64,000 nt of DNA from CAYRXM01 sp964449465 (GTDB taxonomy: Bacteria > Chloroflexota > Anaerolineae > JAFGEY01): the NCBI GenBank assembly GCA_964449465.1, contig CAYVBK010000025.1, positions 11,879 through 75,878 of the forward strand. Reading direction: 5' to 3'. A program made the translations under genes and the position numbers. Positions 51,592 to 61,835 of this stretch are shown here, piece by piece (within the stretch, counting starts at the first letter, position 1; every line of letters starts with the position of its first letter). The notes below the pieces were generated by a model. That model saw nothing but the letters and a program-made list of their open reading frames with translations. It searched no databases and had not been told where the DNA came from.

Positions 51592-52749
51592 TCAAAATCG
51601 CTCAAAACGGACGGCGGTATTGCCCAGGATGATGGTTTCGCCGCCGTTCAGTGCAACTGGCTGGGTGACACGCATCTGGTTGATCCAGGTGCCGTTCGAG
51701 CTGTTCAGGTCTTGCAGCACGGTTTGTGGGCCGCTCTTTTCCAGGCTGGCGTGCCGTCCCGACACGCTGGAATCGGTCAGTGCCACATCACACTGCGGGG
51801 CGCGGCCGATCGAGATAGATGGCTTTTGGAGCGGAAACACCTGTCCCTGCTGCGGCCCGCCGATCACCACCAACTGGCCCCACAGGCCGCTGCCGCCCAA
51901 CATGCGCGTGGCCGCCGGCTGATCGATGATCTGCGGTTGGGCCGGCGGCAGAGATGGTGGTGCGCCACCCGGCGCACCGATCTGGGGTGAGTAGCCGCCC
52001 GGCGGGTAGCCGCCCGGCACACCACCCGGTGCAATGCCCGGCCCTATCAACCCTGCGCCGGACAGCGGCGGGTTGATAAACACGCCGCCCTGCGCCACCT
52101 GCTCTTGCAAATGGTAACGGCGCACGTCTTCGGGCAAGTCTTGCCACTTGCCACGCAATCGCTGCTGGGCGGCGTCGCCCTCCAGCCGTGCCACCTGGCT
52201 CTCATCCAACGCCGCGCCCACCCGGTCGGGCAGGGTCAGGTCGTTGATGCGCACATCAATCAGGTTTAGGCCCATGGCCTGCACCTCGTGTGCCGATTGG
52301 AGGATCTGCTGGCGGACGATCTGCCGGCCGCTCTGGGCCAGGGTTTGAAATGATTGCTGGTTGATCACCTGGCCGAGCAGGTCTTTGATCTTGCTGTAAA
52401 AGGTGTGCACGGGCTGGGCATACTCTACAGCTACCCGTGCCGGGTCAATCACCTGGTACGAGACGCTCAGCGACACGTTGACCCGCCGTTGATCTACAGT
52501 GAGGAATTCGCCCTGCGAGATCACATCCAGATTGCGGATTTTGGTGTCTACCAGCACCGTTTCGACGACCTGGAAGGGCAGGCGGAACATGAACTGGCGG
52601 CCCGGTTCGAGGATTTTCTCCACCCGCCCGTTGCGCAGCACTACCCCCACCGTGCCTTGCCGCACCAGGGGCAGGCCGACAAATCCATCTTGCTGGTCGG
52701 TGCGCATGATCAGGTCTTCGACCAGATTCACTTTGCTTTCTTCAGACAT
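51592..52749 (-). CDS. SPFH/band-7-like protein with C-terminal FHA domain
   Basis: 385 aa. Residues about 20-190 resemble the SPFH/band-7 (stomatin/flotillin-like) fold: GTVGVVLRNGRVEKILEPGR, VDTKIRNLDV, VDQRRVNVSLSVSYQVIDP, a helical QSFQTLAQSGRQIVRQQIL and NLIDVRINDLTLP. A Gly/Pro-rich linker (about 225-290) leads to an FHA domain (about 300-380; IGRAPQCDVALTDSSVSGRHA, LQDLNSSNGTWIN). The segment GSGLWGQLVVIGGPQQGQVF before the FHA is nearly identical to one in 54734-56221. No obvious N-terminal membrane anchor. SPFH proteins build scaffolds on membranes, so an FHA-tagged scaffold that gathers phosphorylated partners is inferred. It is followed 25 bases later by vWA protein A. Confidence 0.85.
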   Translation of the reverse strand: MSEESKVNLVEDLIMRTDQQDGFVGLPLVRQGTVGVVLRNGRVEKILEPGRQFMFRLPFQVVETVLVDTKIRNLDVISQGEFLTVDQRRVNVSLSVSYQVIDPARVAVEYAQPVHTFYSKIKDLLGQVINQQSFQTLAQSGRQIVRQQILQSAHEVQAMGLNLIDVRINDLTLPDRVGAALDESQVARLEGDAAQQRLRGKWQDLPEDVRRYHLQEQVAQGGVFINPPLSGAGLIGPGIAPGGVPGGYPPGGYSPQIGAPGGAPPSLPPAQPQIIDQPAATRMLGGSGLWGQLVVIGGPQQGQVFPLQKPSISIGRAPQCDVALTDSSVSGRHASLEKSGPQTVLQDLNSSNGTWINQMRVTQPVALNGGETIILGNTAVRFERF

Positions 52750-52794
52750 TTCAATCCTTTCTGTTTCAATCCTGGCACTGCATGTCAGCCCTAA

Positions 52795-52904
52795 AGCGTC
52801 GGGCTAAAAGGGTGGACTCCCGGCTCTCTCAGCGCGGGGCTTTAGCCCTGCGCTGCCTGCCCGACGCTTTAGCGTCGGGCTAAAAGGGCAAACCCCCGGC
52901 TCTC

Positions 52905-52915
<11 letters not shown>
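52795..52915. repeat. Two-copy intergenic repeat with GCCCGACGCTTTAGCGTCGGGC palindrome
   Basis: Two direct copies of a unit starting AGCGTCGGGCTAAAAGGG and continuing CCGGCTCTCTCAGCGCGGGGCT begin at 52795 and 52871, a 76-base period. The boundary between them is a perfect 22-base palindrome (52859-52880). It fills the gap between the SPFH-FHA gene and kinase 11 and slightly overlaps the kinase 11 stop. Confidence 0.75.
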
Positions 52916-54704
<1,789 letters not shown>

Positions 54705-54733
54705 TCAAAATCTCCCCAACACTCCGATTTCAA

Positions 54734-56221
54734 TCAGCGCGCTCCAATTCGTTCAAAGCGAATAACCGTGTTGTTCAAAATAACGATCTCGCCGCCATAC
54801 AAACCGGCAGGTTGCGGGCCAAGCCGTTGCCGGTTGACCACCGTGCCGTTCGAGCTGTTCAAATCCTGGATGAACACTTGTTGATCGCACAATTCCAGGC
54901 GGGCATGCTGACCCGACACGCCCGGATCGACAATTACTATGTCGCAGTGCGGGGCGCGACCGATCAGCACCGACACCTTGTTGAGCGGAAACACCTGTCC
55001 CTGCTGCGGCCCGCCGATTGCCACCAACTGACCCCACAGGCCGCTGCCGACCATTTTGGTGGGCGCATAGCCCACGGCCGGCTGCGGCGGGGCTGCCCAT
55101 CCGGCCGGTGAGACAGCGGCGGGCGCTGCTGCGGCTGGTGATGCGGCGACAGCCGACATTCCGATCTGGGTGGGATAGACGCCCGGTCCGCCTGGAACGG
55201 CCACCTGCGGCATTATGCCGGGCAGCGGCGGAACGACCGCGCCGGTGGCTTGGGCCGGGATTACATGCTGGAGTAGCTTTTTCGCCGACCACCCGCCGAC
55301 CAGATAAATGCCGCCGATGGACAGGACAAAGGGAGCTATGGCGGCCAACGGCGGTACAAAAAATAGCGCCAGCGGCACGGCCAGCCAGATCACCAACACG
55401 CACACGCCCCAGAGGGCCAGGCGATAAGGGCCGTGCTGCCATTGTTTGACCAGCAGCCAGCCGGCGCCCCAGATGAATGGCTCGACGATCACGGCCATGC
55501 CGGCGCGCGGATCTGTCTCAAACAGGCGCAGCACCCGCCCAATGCCCTGGCTGATCTGCCACAATTTATAGACGGCAAAGGTCAATCCCGCGAAAAGGCC
55601 GACAATGATGATGGATGCCAGCAAGATCAGCAGCCAGGGGTGTGCGCTGAACAGCCAGATCAGCCCCATCACCACCACCGACAGCACATTCTCGGCCGTC
55701 TTGTATACGGCGCCGCTGGCCGTGGTGCCGACCAACCCCGTAACGGTGGACAGCATAGGTTTGAGCAGGAACTTGAGGAATGTCACCACGCTGGCTAGCG
55801 TCGCCCCGCCTGTGCCAACAATGACCAGGTCCATATCTGAACCGCCGTTTGCCAGGCTCAAATAGAACGCTCCGCCTCTCCAGGCCGCTGCTGTATCGGG
55901 CGACACCATCTGCACGGTGGCCAGGGCCAGCAGTGCCCCCGACGCCGGCACCAGCACGCCGCTAAACAGCCCCACAGTGGTGTTGATAAACCGCAAAAAG
56001 ACCGGGTCGAGGAACGAGCCATAGGCCGGCAGGGCGGTCAGCACCCACAACACACCCACAATGGCGATAAATACCCAAGAACCCATCCAACTCACTTCGG
56101 GCAGCAGGGCGATCCACTTGAACTGCGCCGCCAGCCCGATCAAGAGCAGACACAAATACTGATCCGAGATGCCCAACGCGCCCCCCGACGCGATGGCCGA
56201 CAACATGACTTGAAATGCCAT
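54734..56221 (-). CDS. Multi-pass membrane protein (DUF4126-like) with C-terminal FHA domain
   Basis: 495 aa. The first about 330 residues form eight to ten membrane helices. The opening part (GISDQYLCLLLIGLAAQF through FLRFINTTVGLFSGVLVP) resembles DUF4126. A Pro/Ala-rich linker (about 335-395) precedes a cytoplasmic FHA domain (about 405-492; IGRAPHCDIVIVDPGVSGQHA, IQDLNSSNGTVVN). Its FHA and preceding GSGLWGQLVAIGGPQQGQVF block match the SPFH-FHA protein so closely that they must be a recent copy. The FHA would tether phosphorylated proteins to the membrane. It is separated by 29 bases from kinase 11. Confidence 0.82.
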   Translation of the reverse strand: MAFQVMLSAIASGGALGISDQYLCLLLIGLAAQFKWIALLPEVSWMGSWVFIAIVGVLWVLTALPAYGSFLDPVFLRFINTTVGLFSGVLVPASGALLALATVQMVSPDTAAAWRGGAFYLSLANGGSDMDLVIVGTGGATLASVVTFLKFLLKPMLSTVTGLVGTTASGAVYKTAENVLSVVVMGLIWLFSAHPWLLILLASIIIVGLFAGLTFAVYKLWQISQGIGRVLRLFETDPRAGMAVIVEPFIWGAGWLLVKQWQHGPYRLALWGVCVLVIWLAVPLALFFVPPLAAIAPFVLSIGGIYLVGGWSAKKLLQHVIPAQATGAVVPPLPGIMPQVAVPGGPGVYPTQIGMSAVAASPAAAAPAAVSPAGWAAPPQPAVGYAPTKMVGSGLWGQLVAIGGPQQGQVFPLNKVSVLIGRAPHCDIVIVDPGVSGQHARLELCDQQVFIQDLNSSNGTVVNRQRLGPQPAGLYGGEIVILNNTVIRFERIGAR

Positions 56222-56345
56222 TTGCTACCTCCTATTACCCTATGACAGCCAGGTGTCACGCTGACGGGGCAAAGGCAGACTCCGCCCCTACCTGGCGGCG
56301 ATTTTCCAGGCGACTCGCCACTCTCTGTGCAAGGCTTGAGCCTCG

Positions 56346-57236
56346 CTACCGGATTGAGCAAGCCGTCAACACGCCACTCACGCCGGCTTGCGCCTCATAC
56401 TCCAACATACGCCGCAGTCCCTGGCCATACACATCCTGACGGGCCAGCATCACCTGCACCCGGTCGGCGGCGCCCAGAGCGTGCAGCACCTTGAAAGCCA
56501 GCCATTCGGCGAACCCCTCTACGGTGAGGGCATCAGCTACCTCTGGGCAGGTCTCGGCTTGCCAGGCATGCGCCCACTCGTGCGCCGCCGTCTGCGCCAT
56601 CAACGCACAAGGCAGGCCATTTTGCATATAGATGGTGCGCCGGTCACCCTCGCGCACATAGACACCCAAAACCTGATCGGCCTGCGTTTTCAGGTCGGGG
56701 CGCATCTTGTCCACCTGCACCCGCAGACCGGGCCGGTCGGTGACGACAAACCGCACGCCGATGCGCAAATCAATGCGCAAAGTATCTTGAATGATGCCCT
56801 CTACTCGCTCAAACAGAGCCCGTGCCTGCGCCGGATCGATCACGGCGGTCTGCTGGCACGTGCTGCAAATTATCCGTCCGTCGGGCAGCCGTTGCGCCCG
56901 GTCATCCAACGGCGCGGCGCACACATCGCAGCGCGGGCGGGTCTCATAGCAGGTGGGGCAGTAGGGACCCTGACCGTTGACCTCGATGTAGCCTGGCCCG
57001 ATGGCCCGGCCGCACGAGCGACATCGCGGTGCGGCGGCCGCGCACAGAGCGCACAGGCCATCTACGGCCCGGTCGGGGCGCATGGGCAACCCGCACTGCG
57101 GGCAGTGCGGCAGCGATTGATGGCAGTGGTCGCATACAATCAAAGGGCGCGCCCTGCGCTGCGGATGGTCGTATCGCCACCCGCCGCCTTGCAGCAGCCG
57201 GCCGCACAAATTGCAAAACGAACTCGAATCAGGCAT
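56346..57236 (-). CDS. DA1-like zinc metallopeptidase with a CxxC-rich N-terminal half
   Basis: 296 aa. The first about 135 residues contain some eight CxxC pairs (CNLC, CDHC, CPQC, CALC, CRSC, CPTC, CDVC, CSTC) arranged like LIM/treble-clef ribbons, including a LIM-like block CRSCGRAIGPGYIEVNGQ. The C-terminal half has HEWAH (219-223) and, downstream, VEGFAEWLAFKVL, the HExxH...E zinc site of the DA1 peptidase domain. Plant DA1 proteins combine LIM domains with this peptidase and are activated by ubiquitin. The start overlaps the upstream FHA gene by 8 bases. The role inferred is a regulated protease output of the FHA/kinase system. It lacks a signal peptide and should be cytosolic. Confidence 0.8.
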   Translation of the reverse strand: MPDSSSFCNLCGRLLQGGGWRYDHPQRRARPLIVCDHCHQSLPHCPQCGLPMRPDRAVDGLCALCAAAAPRCRSCGRAIGPGYIEVNGQGPYCPTCYETRPRCDVCAAPLDDRAQRLPDGRIICSTCQQTAVIDPAQARALFERVEGIIQDTLRIDLRIGVRFVVTDRPGLRVQVDKMRPDLKTQADQVLGVYVREGDRRTIYMQNGLPCALMAQTAAHEWAHAWQAETCPEVADALTVEGFAEWLAFKVLHALGAADRVQVMLARQDVYGQGLRRMLEYEAQAGVSGVLTACSIR

Positions 57237-58248
57237 AAAAAACCAGGTCCAGACCGCCCAGACGCACTTGAAAGCCGTTGTTGAGCTTGTTCATCTGCTG
57301 CACTGGCCGGTTGTTGACCCAAGACTGGCCGTTGGACTGATCGTAGAGAATGTAGGCCCGCAGGCTCGGATCATAGCGAATTTCGGCATGCTGCGCGGCC
57401 AGCCCCATGCTGACCAGATCACTGCCCGGCGCGCTGCCGATGGTAAATACAGGTTTGTTGATCGGCCAGACCTGAGACGGGTTGGCCGCCGAGACCAGGC
57501 GCGGGCCAGGTGTGGGCGCATAGACCGGTGAAGCAGCAGGCGCAGTAGCAGGCGCAGTAGCAGGCGCAGTAGCAGGCGCAGTAGCGGGCGCAGTAGCGGG
57601 CGCAGTAGCGGGCGCAAAAGCCGGCATGGTGGGCGTCGGCGTGATGGGCTGAGCATAGCCGGGCGAGGGCTGGGCCGGTGCATAAGATGGCGGCATTGCC
57701 GGCTGCTGTGGTTGAATTGGCGGCGCGGCGTATTGTTGATAAGCGGGTTGGGCTGGTGATTGTGCCGCCATCTGCTGTGGCGCCGCCTGTAGCGCGGTTG
57801 CGGCGGCCCGATTGTCTTGAAGCGGCTGCAACGTCACCTGGATGCCCTGCGTCCAGTCGGCCAGGATGTTGTAGAGCAGCGCGGCCAGCGCCGACACAAC
57901 GGCGCAGATCAGGCCGGAAAGCACAATGCCGCCGATGAAAAGCAAAATATGAGTCAGCCAACTGCCCTGGCCGGTGAATTTTTCGAGAAACTGGTAAAAA
58001 TTGTTCAGCGGCTCGGACATTTTGAGCAAGTTGACGTTGAGTAACGAGTTGGCCCATTGAGAGAGCAAATCGGTGCCCTCGATCAACTTGAGACTCTTGA
58101 ATGGCTCCAGGGTCGTCTTGATCGCGTTGGCTAACCAGATTACCAACAACAATTCGATCAGGGTCGGAATGGCACTGATGATGGACCCGATGATGAACCC
58201 CATCCGCATCGCAGACAGCACGCCGATTTCCTTGATTTGATAGCGCAT
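57229..58248 (-). CDS. Membrane FHA-domain protein with ATAP repeat linker
   Basis: 339 aa from the ATG at 58248 (GGAGCC upstream). N-terminal region with two membrane segments: MGFIIGSIISAIPTLIELLLVIWL (about 15-40, approximate) and HILLFIGGIVLSGLICAVVSALAALLYNI (about 98-125). The context MRYQIKEIGVLSAMRMG and the position of the helices recall DUF3566, a tentative match. A Pro/Gln/Ala linker includes six copies of a 12-base unit coding APAT (57539-57616). The FHA domain (about 250-339) has IGSAPGSDLVSMGLAAQHAEI, then YDQSNGQSWVNNRPV; the first conserved Arg of the family (GRxxxSD) is Ser here, which may weaken phospho-Thr binding. Confidence 0.8.
   Translation of the reverse strand: MRYQIKEIGVLSAMRMGFIIGSIISAIPTLIELLLVIWLANAIKTTLEPFKSLKLIEGTDLLSQWANSLLNVNLLKMSEPLNNFYQFLEKFTGQGSWLTHILLFIGGIVLSGLICAVVSALAALLYNILADWTQGIQVTLQPLQDNRAAATALQAAPQQMAAQSPAQPAYQQYAAPPIQPQQPAMPPSYAPAQPSPGYAQPITPTPTMPAFAPATAPATAPATAPATAPATAPATAPAASPVYAPTPGPRLVSAANPSQVWPINKPVFTIGSAPGSDLVSMGLAAQHAEIRYDPSLRAYILYDQSNGQSWVNNRPVQQMNKLNNGFQVRLGGLDLVFYA
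57539..57616. repeat. 12-base in-frame tandem repeat
   Basis: Six copies of GGCGCAGTAGCA/G in tandem plus a partial copy, coding the Ala-Thr-Ala-Pro linker of the membrane FHA protein. The third-position A/G change splits the copies into two subgroups. Confidence 0.9.
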
Positions 58249-58323
58249 GTTTGGCTCCTCTGTACGCACCGGTCAACGCGCCCGCCGCCTGTTGGTCGGG
58301 GGGGGCGTTCGGTTGACGATCAT

Positions 58324-59223
58324 TTATTGCGCAAAAAAGGTCAGCTTGACTTTGCCCAGACGCAGTTCGACGCTGTTGGACAGCGGTGTAGGAATGCCGG
58401 GCAGCACTTTTTGGTTGTTGACAAAGGTGAAATTGGTCGAGCCAAAATCCTCGATGAACCACTGCCCGCCTTGCTGATAGAGCCGCGCATGCCGTCGGCT
58501 GACCCCGCCCTCATCGCCGCCATACAGGGTCATATCCACGTCGGGAAAGGTGTTGCTGACCGGATCCTCACGACCGATGATGTACTCGGCTTTGCCGGGC
58601 GGCAAGGGAATCGGGGTGCCGTTGGCTTGCAAGATCAAACGCGGCGGCGCGCCATAGAATCCGGCCTGAGCCGGCGGCTGGTACTGCTGAGCCGGCGGCT
58701 GGTACTGCTGAGCCGGCGGCNNNNNNNNNNNNNNNNNNNNNNNNNNNNNNNNNNNNNNNNNNNNNNNNNNNNNNNNNNNNNNNNNNNNNNNNNNNNNNNN
58801 NNNNNNNNNNNNNNNNNNNNGAGCCGGCGGCTGGTACTGCTGAGCCGGCGGCTGGTACTGCTGAGCCGGCGGCTGATATTGCTGAGCTGGTGGTAGTCCG
58901 CCGTCGGCTGCCACTGGCGCGCCGCAGCTGTCGCAAAAGGCTGCTCCGACCGGCAACGGTGTGCCGCACTGAGCGCATACGCTGGCCGCGCCGACCGGCT
59001 GAGCTGCCGGCGCGCCGGCAACCGGTTGGATCACGGTGGGGGCGATGCCGGCGCCCGCCATACTGGCGCCCGCCATACTGGCGCCCGCCATACTGGCGCC
59101 CGCCATACTGGCGCCCGGATACGCGGCCGGTGCCACGCCCGGTTGCGGCAGTTGGGCACCGCAGTTGTCGCAAAATGCCGCGCCGTCCTGATTGGGGGTA
59201 TTGCATTGTTGACAGGTGACCAT
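58324..59223 (-). CDS. Zinc-ribbon FHA protein interrupted by an assembly gap
   Basis: At least 299 aa. Two zinc ribbons (CQQCNTPNQDGAAFCDNC at 4-21; CAQCGTPLPVGAAFCDSC at about 83-100), separated by a GASMA repeat (four 15-base copies, 59051-59110). A PPAQQYQ repeat follows (58668-58883), broken by 100 Ns. The C-terminal FHA domain (about 200-295) has IIGREDP, GGVSRRHARLYQQ and IEDFGSTNFTFVNNQK, with Phe for the usual Gly-Thr after Asn. No membrane helix. The true length is unknown because the gap is a placeholder, and frame is kept across it only by convention. Zinc ribbons, the repeat linker and FHA suggest a flexible adaptor between phospho-targets and zinc-ribbon partners. Confidence 0.82.
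   Translation of the reverse strand: MVTCQQCNTPNQDGAAFCDNCGAQLPQPGVAPAAYPGASMAGASMAGASMAGASMAGAGIAPTVIQPVAGAPAAQPVGAASVCAQCGTPLPVGAAFCDSCGAPVAADGGLPPAQQYQPPAQQYQPPAQQYQPPAXXXXXXXXXXXXXXXXXXXXXXXXXXXXXXXXXXPPAQQYQPPAQQYQPPAQAGFYGAPPRLILQANGTPIPLPPGKAEYIIGREDPVSNTFPDVDMTLYGGDEGGVSRRHARLYQQGGQWFIEDFGSTNFTFVNNQKVLPGIPTPLSNSVELRLGKVKLTFFAQ
58668..58883. repeat. 21-base tandem repeat containing a 100-N gap
   Basis: Units of GAGCCGGCGGCTGGTACTGCT: two and a half before the Ns (58668-58720) and three after (58821-58883), coding PPAQQYQ. Exactly 100 Ns (58721-58820) mark a scaffold gap of unknown size, probably a collapsed array. Confidence 0.95.
59051..59110. repeat. 15-base in-frame tandem repeat
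   Basis: Four exact copies of GCGCCCGCCATACTG coding the GASMA linker of the zinc-ribbon FHA protein. Confidence 0.95.
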
Positions 59224-59247
59224 TTTCCTCTCCTTGAATAAAATATC

Positions 59248-60507
59248 CTATTCTTCCAGCTTTTGTGTCAATTTGCGTGTGGCATAGGTGATCTTTTTGG
59301 TGCCACCGGCCGACATCTGACCGCTTTTCTCCAGATTGGTGGCTTCTTGTTGCATAGTGGCTGCCAGTTCTTCTTCGCCCATATCCAGCAGACGGGTGGC
59401 CGCGGCGCGCAACTTTTGGGTGGCTGCAGCAATGTTGCCGGCCTGTGCCTCTTCCATGGCGCGGGTTTGCAGCCGATACGCGCTAACTCGTTCGACAATG
59501 TTCATGACCAGTGCATCTACCTGCGTCGCTTGCGCCGGGTCGCCGGTAAAACCAAGCAGAATATCGGCGCGGGCGGTCTGATGGTACAAGTTGTTGGCCG
59601 GCACCTCGTAATCCAGTTCGGCCTGAGCCATGCGATAGCGGCCCGGCTGACGCGGCGGGATGGTCATTTCCACCAAGATGCTGCGCCCCTGCCCTTTTTC
59701 CAGGTCGCCCAGAAACACCTGCACGTCGCGGTCCGAGAGGGCGCGCGGCCCCAGCTTGTTGATCTGCGGCTTGACCTGCCAGACATTGCGCGGCACGACG
59801 CCGGTTACCAGGCGCAAGATCAGGTTGGCGTTTTGCACCACTGCTGCCTGCGCCGCCACTACCGATTGGCGAAACATGCCGGCCACCTTGTTCACGTCGT
59901 CCAGGTATTCGACTCCACCGGCGTTGCCGCTGGCCGCGACAATGTCTTCGAGCAGTTTTTGATTCCAGTCGTCGCCCAGCCCAAAAGCCATCACCGGCAC
60001 ACCCAACTGCCCGGATTGGACGCCCAATTGTACACACTGCTGGTCGTCGCCATAGGTCTGACCGTCGGTGAGCAGCAGCATGCGCCCTACCCGTCCCCCG
60101 CTCTGGTTTTTGCCCAGTTCGTCCAGACCGGCCTTCATCCCTGCCGAGATGGCTGTGCCGCCGCGGTCGCGGATACCGTCAATTTGGCGGTGCAGTTCGT
60201 TCTTGTTGGCTGCCGGCTGGGCTGGTACAATGACTCTGGCATGCTCATCATACAGCACAATGGAAACTATATCGTTCGGCCCCATCTGGTCTACGGCGAT
60301 TTTGGCGGCGGCCTTCATATTGTTCAGCTTGGCCCCGGCCATCGAGCCGCTTTGATCCAGCACCAGGGCCAGATTGAGGGGCATTTGCACCGCTGCCATC
60401 ACCTCGGTGGGCAGGGCCTCGATCAAGACATAGGCCAGTTGCGGCGCACCGGTAGCAGGAAAATTGGGCTTGTTGGTGCGCACAACGAGATTGACTTCTC
60501 CGGGCAT
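59248..60507 (-). CDS. vWA-domain protein B
   Basis: 419 aa. vWA domain about 44-230 with MIDAS DQSGSM, GGTAISAG Thr and LTDGQTYGDD. A beta-rich middle part (about 245-345; DRDVQVFLGDLEKGQG, TIPPRQPGRYRMAQAELDYE) and a helical tail (AATQKLRAAATRLLDMGEEEL) repeat the architecture of vWA protein A with clear sequence identity. No signal peptide. GGAGGTCAAC precedes the ATG. It lies 24 bases after the zinc-ribbon PP2C gene and 24 bases before the zinc-ribbon FHA gene, so phosphatase, vWA and FHA are probably co-translated as a unit. Confidence 0.9.
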   Translation of the reverse strand: MPGEVNLVVRTNKPNFPATGAPQLAYVLIEALPTEVMAAVQMPLNLALVLDQSGSMAGAKLNNMKAAAKIAVDQMGPNDIVSIVLYDEHARVIVPAQPAANKNELHRQIDGIRDRGGTAISAGMKAGLDELGKNQSGGRVGRMLLLTDGQTYGDDQQCVQLGVQSGQLGVPVMAFGLGDDWNQKLLEDIVAASGNAGGVEYLDDVNKVAGMFRQSVVAAQAAVVQNANLILRLVTGVVPRNVWQVKPQINKLGPRALSDRDVQVFLGDLEKGQGRSILVEMTIPPRQPGRYRMAQAELDYEVPANNLYHQTARADILLGFTGDPAQATQVDALVMNIVERVSAYRLQTRAMEEAQAGNIAAATQKLRAAATRLLDMGEEELAATMQQEATNLEKSGQMSAGGTKKITYATRKLTQKLEE

Positions 60508-60531
60508 GTTGACCTCCGTAAAATGTTTTAT

Positions 60532-61767
60532 CTATACTACATCTACCACAATCACGCTGATATTGTCATCCCCGCCGGCCAGGTTGGCCTGTTCGACCAG
60601 TTCATCGCATACGGCCTGCGCGTCCAGCGGATAAGACAGTAGGGCGCGTTCGATGCCATCGTCGCGGGCGGTCTCCCATACCCCGTCGCAGCACAACACC
60701 AGGCGGTCGCCGACCTGGACATCTTGGGCCCACACATCTATTTCAAGCTCTGGTTTGTCTCCCATCATGCGGTAGACCTCACTGCGCTGCGGGTGGGCAT
60801 AGATGTCGGCGGGGTGCAGCTCGCCTTTTTCCACCAGCCGGGCCACTGTCGAGTGGTCGCGGGTGATCTGGTGCAAGATACCGTCGCGCCACAAATAGGT
60901 GCGGCTGTCGCCGACATTGGCAATGATCGCCTGCCGGCCATAGATCAGCGCCAGGGTTAGAGTGCTGCCCATATTCTTGTGCGTTTCGTGCGCTTCGCGG
61001 GTGAGGCTGCGGTTGGCCTCTTGAACGGCCTCGCTCACTTGCTGCGGCAGAGTTTCAAGAAGGAGCATTTTGCCGCTCAAGGTCGGAGCCAAGACCTGCG
61101 ACACGAGTTCGGTGGCCAGCACTTGAATCACCCGTCGACTGGCGACCTGACCGTCGTCGTGGCCCCCCATGCCGTCGGCGACGGCAAAAAGGCCCAGACT
61201 GGCGGCGGCCCGTCCTTCTGTCACCGTCGCGCCGATCAGCACCAGCAGGCTGTCTTCGTCTATGGCGCGCACCTGGCCAGGGTGGGTGGCATAGCCGGCG
61301 CGCAGGCGCAAGAGGGCCGGGTCTGAAGCAGGTGGCGGATCGCGGGGGACGGATTGAATCCATAACGATACATTATCTTGCGTGGTGACACATTCCCAAT
61401 CGGCGTCGGGGGGCGCGCTGCCGACCCGCGCCCGGCACGGCAGGCCGTGATCGATCTCGACGCCGCAGTGTGGACAAAAGGGGTCTTGGAGATCAGAGCG
61501 AACGCCGTTGCACTGCCAGCAACGCCGCCAGTCTTGGGCCTGATAGATGACAAAATCATCATCCTGCTCATCAATCTGGATCAGGCTGATTTGCATCAGG
61601 GCGAAATGGTTCTCTACCGTGATCGGCAGGTTGGGGAACGGCGGCGACCAGGCCGGTGACGGTTCGGCGACCGCCGGCGGCTCGGCAGCCAGCAGCTCCG
61701 CGCCACAATGGGCGCAAAACCTGGCGCCGTCTCGATTTTCCTGATCGCAGTGTGGGCAGTGGATCAC
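60532..61767 (-). CDS. Zinc-ribbon PP2C-type Ser/Thr phosphatase
   Basis: 411 aa. Zinc ribbon CPHCDQENRDGARFCAHC (4-21); a second Cys cluster CWQCNGVRSDLQDPFCPHC (about 83-101) sits in a beta-rich segment. The PP2C domain (about 155-410) is complete: RAIDEDSLLVL, VADGMGGHDDGQVAS, NVGDSRTYL, HPQRSEVYR, CCDGVWE and GGDDNISVIVV supply the Mn/Mg ligands. Unlike the other two PP2C proteins it has no pseudokinase region. It should reverse phosphorylation by the array kinases in the cytosol. The palindrome GTAGGGGCGAGG lies just upstream (61793-61821). Confidence 0.92.
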   Translation of the reverse strand: MIHCPHCDQENRDGARFCAHCGAELLAAEPPAVAEPSPAWSPPFPNLPITVENHFALMQISLIQIDEQDDDFVIYQAQDWRRCWQCNGVRSDLQDPFCPHCGVEIDHGLPCRARVGSAPPDADWECVTTQDNVSLWIQSVPRDPPPASDPALLRLRAGYATHPGQVRAIDEDSLLVLIGATVTEGRAAASLGLFAVADGMGGHDDGQVASRRVIQVLATELVSQVLAPTLSGKMLLLETLPQQVSEAVQEANRSLTREAHETHKNMGSTLTLALIYGRQAIIANVGDSRTYLWRDGILHQITRDHSTVARLVEKGELHPADIYAHPQRSEVYRMMGDKPELEIDVWAQDVQVGDRLVLCCDGVWETARDDGIERALLSYPLDAQAVCDELVEQANLAGGDDNISVIVVDVV

Positions 61768-61792
61768 GTTGATGCTCCTGTAAAGGCAAAGG

Positions 61793-61821
61793 GTAGGGGC
61801 GAGGCTGGCCCTCGCCCCTAC
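61793..61821. repeat. REP-like palindrome GTAGGGGCGAGG / CCTCGCCCCTAC
   Basis: A perfect 12-bp inverted repeat (61793-61804 and 61810-61821) with a 5-base loop, between two phosphatase genes. Looser relatives (GACGGGGCAAAGGCAGACTCCGCCCCTAC near 56261-56291; CAGGCGCAAGGCCTGCCCCTAC near 46474-46495) lie in other gaps of the array. Confidence 0.8.
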
Positions 61822-61835
61822 GATTATGGTTGGGG

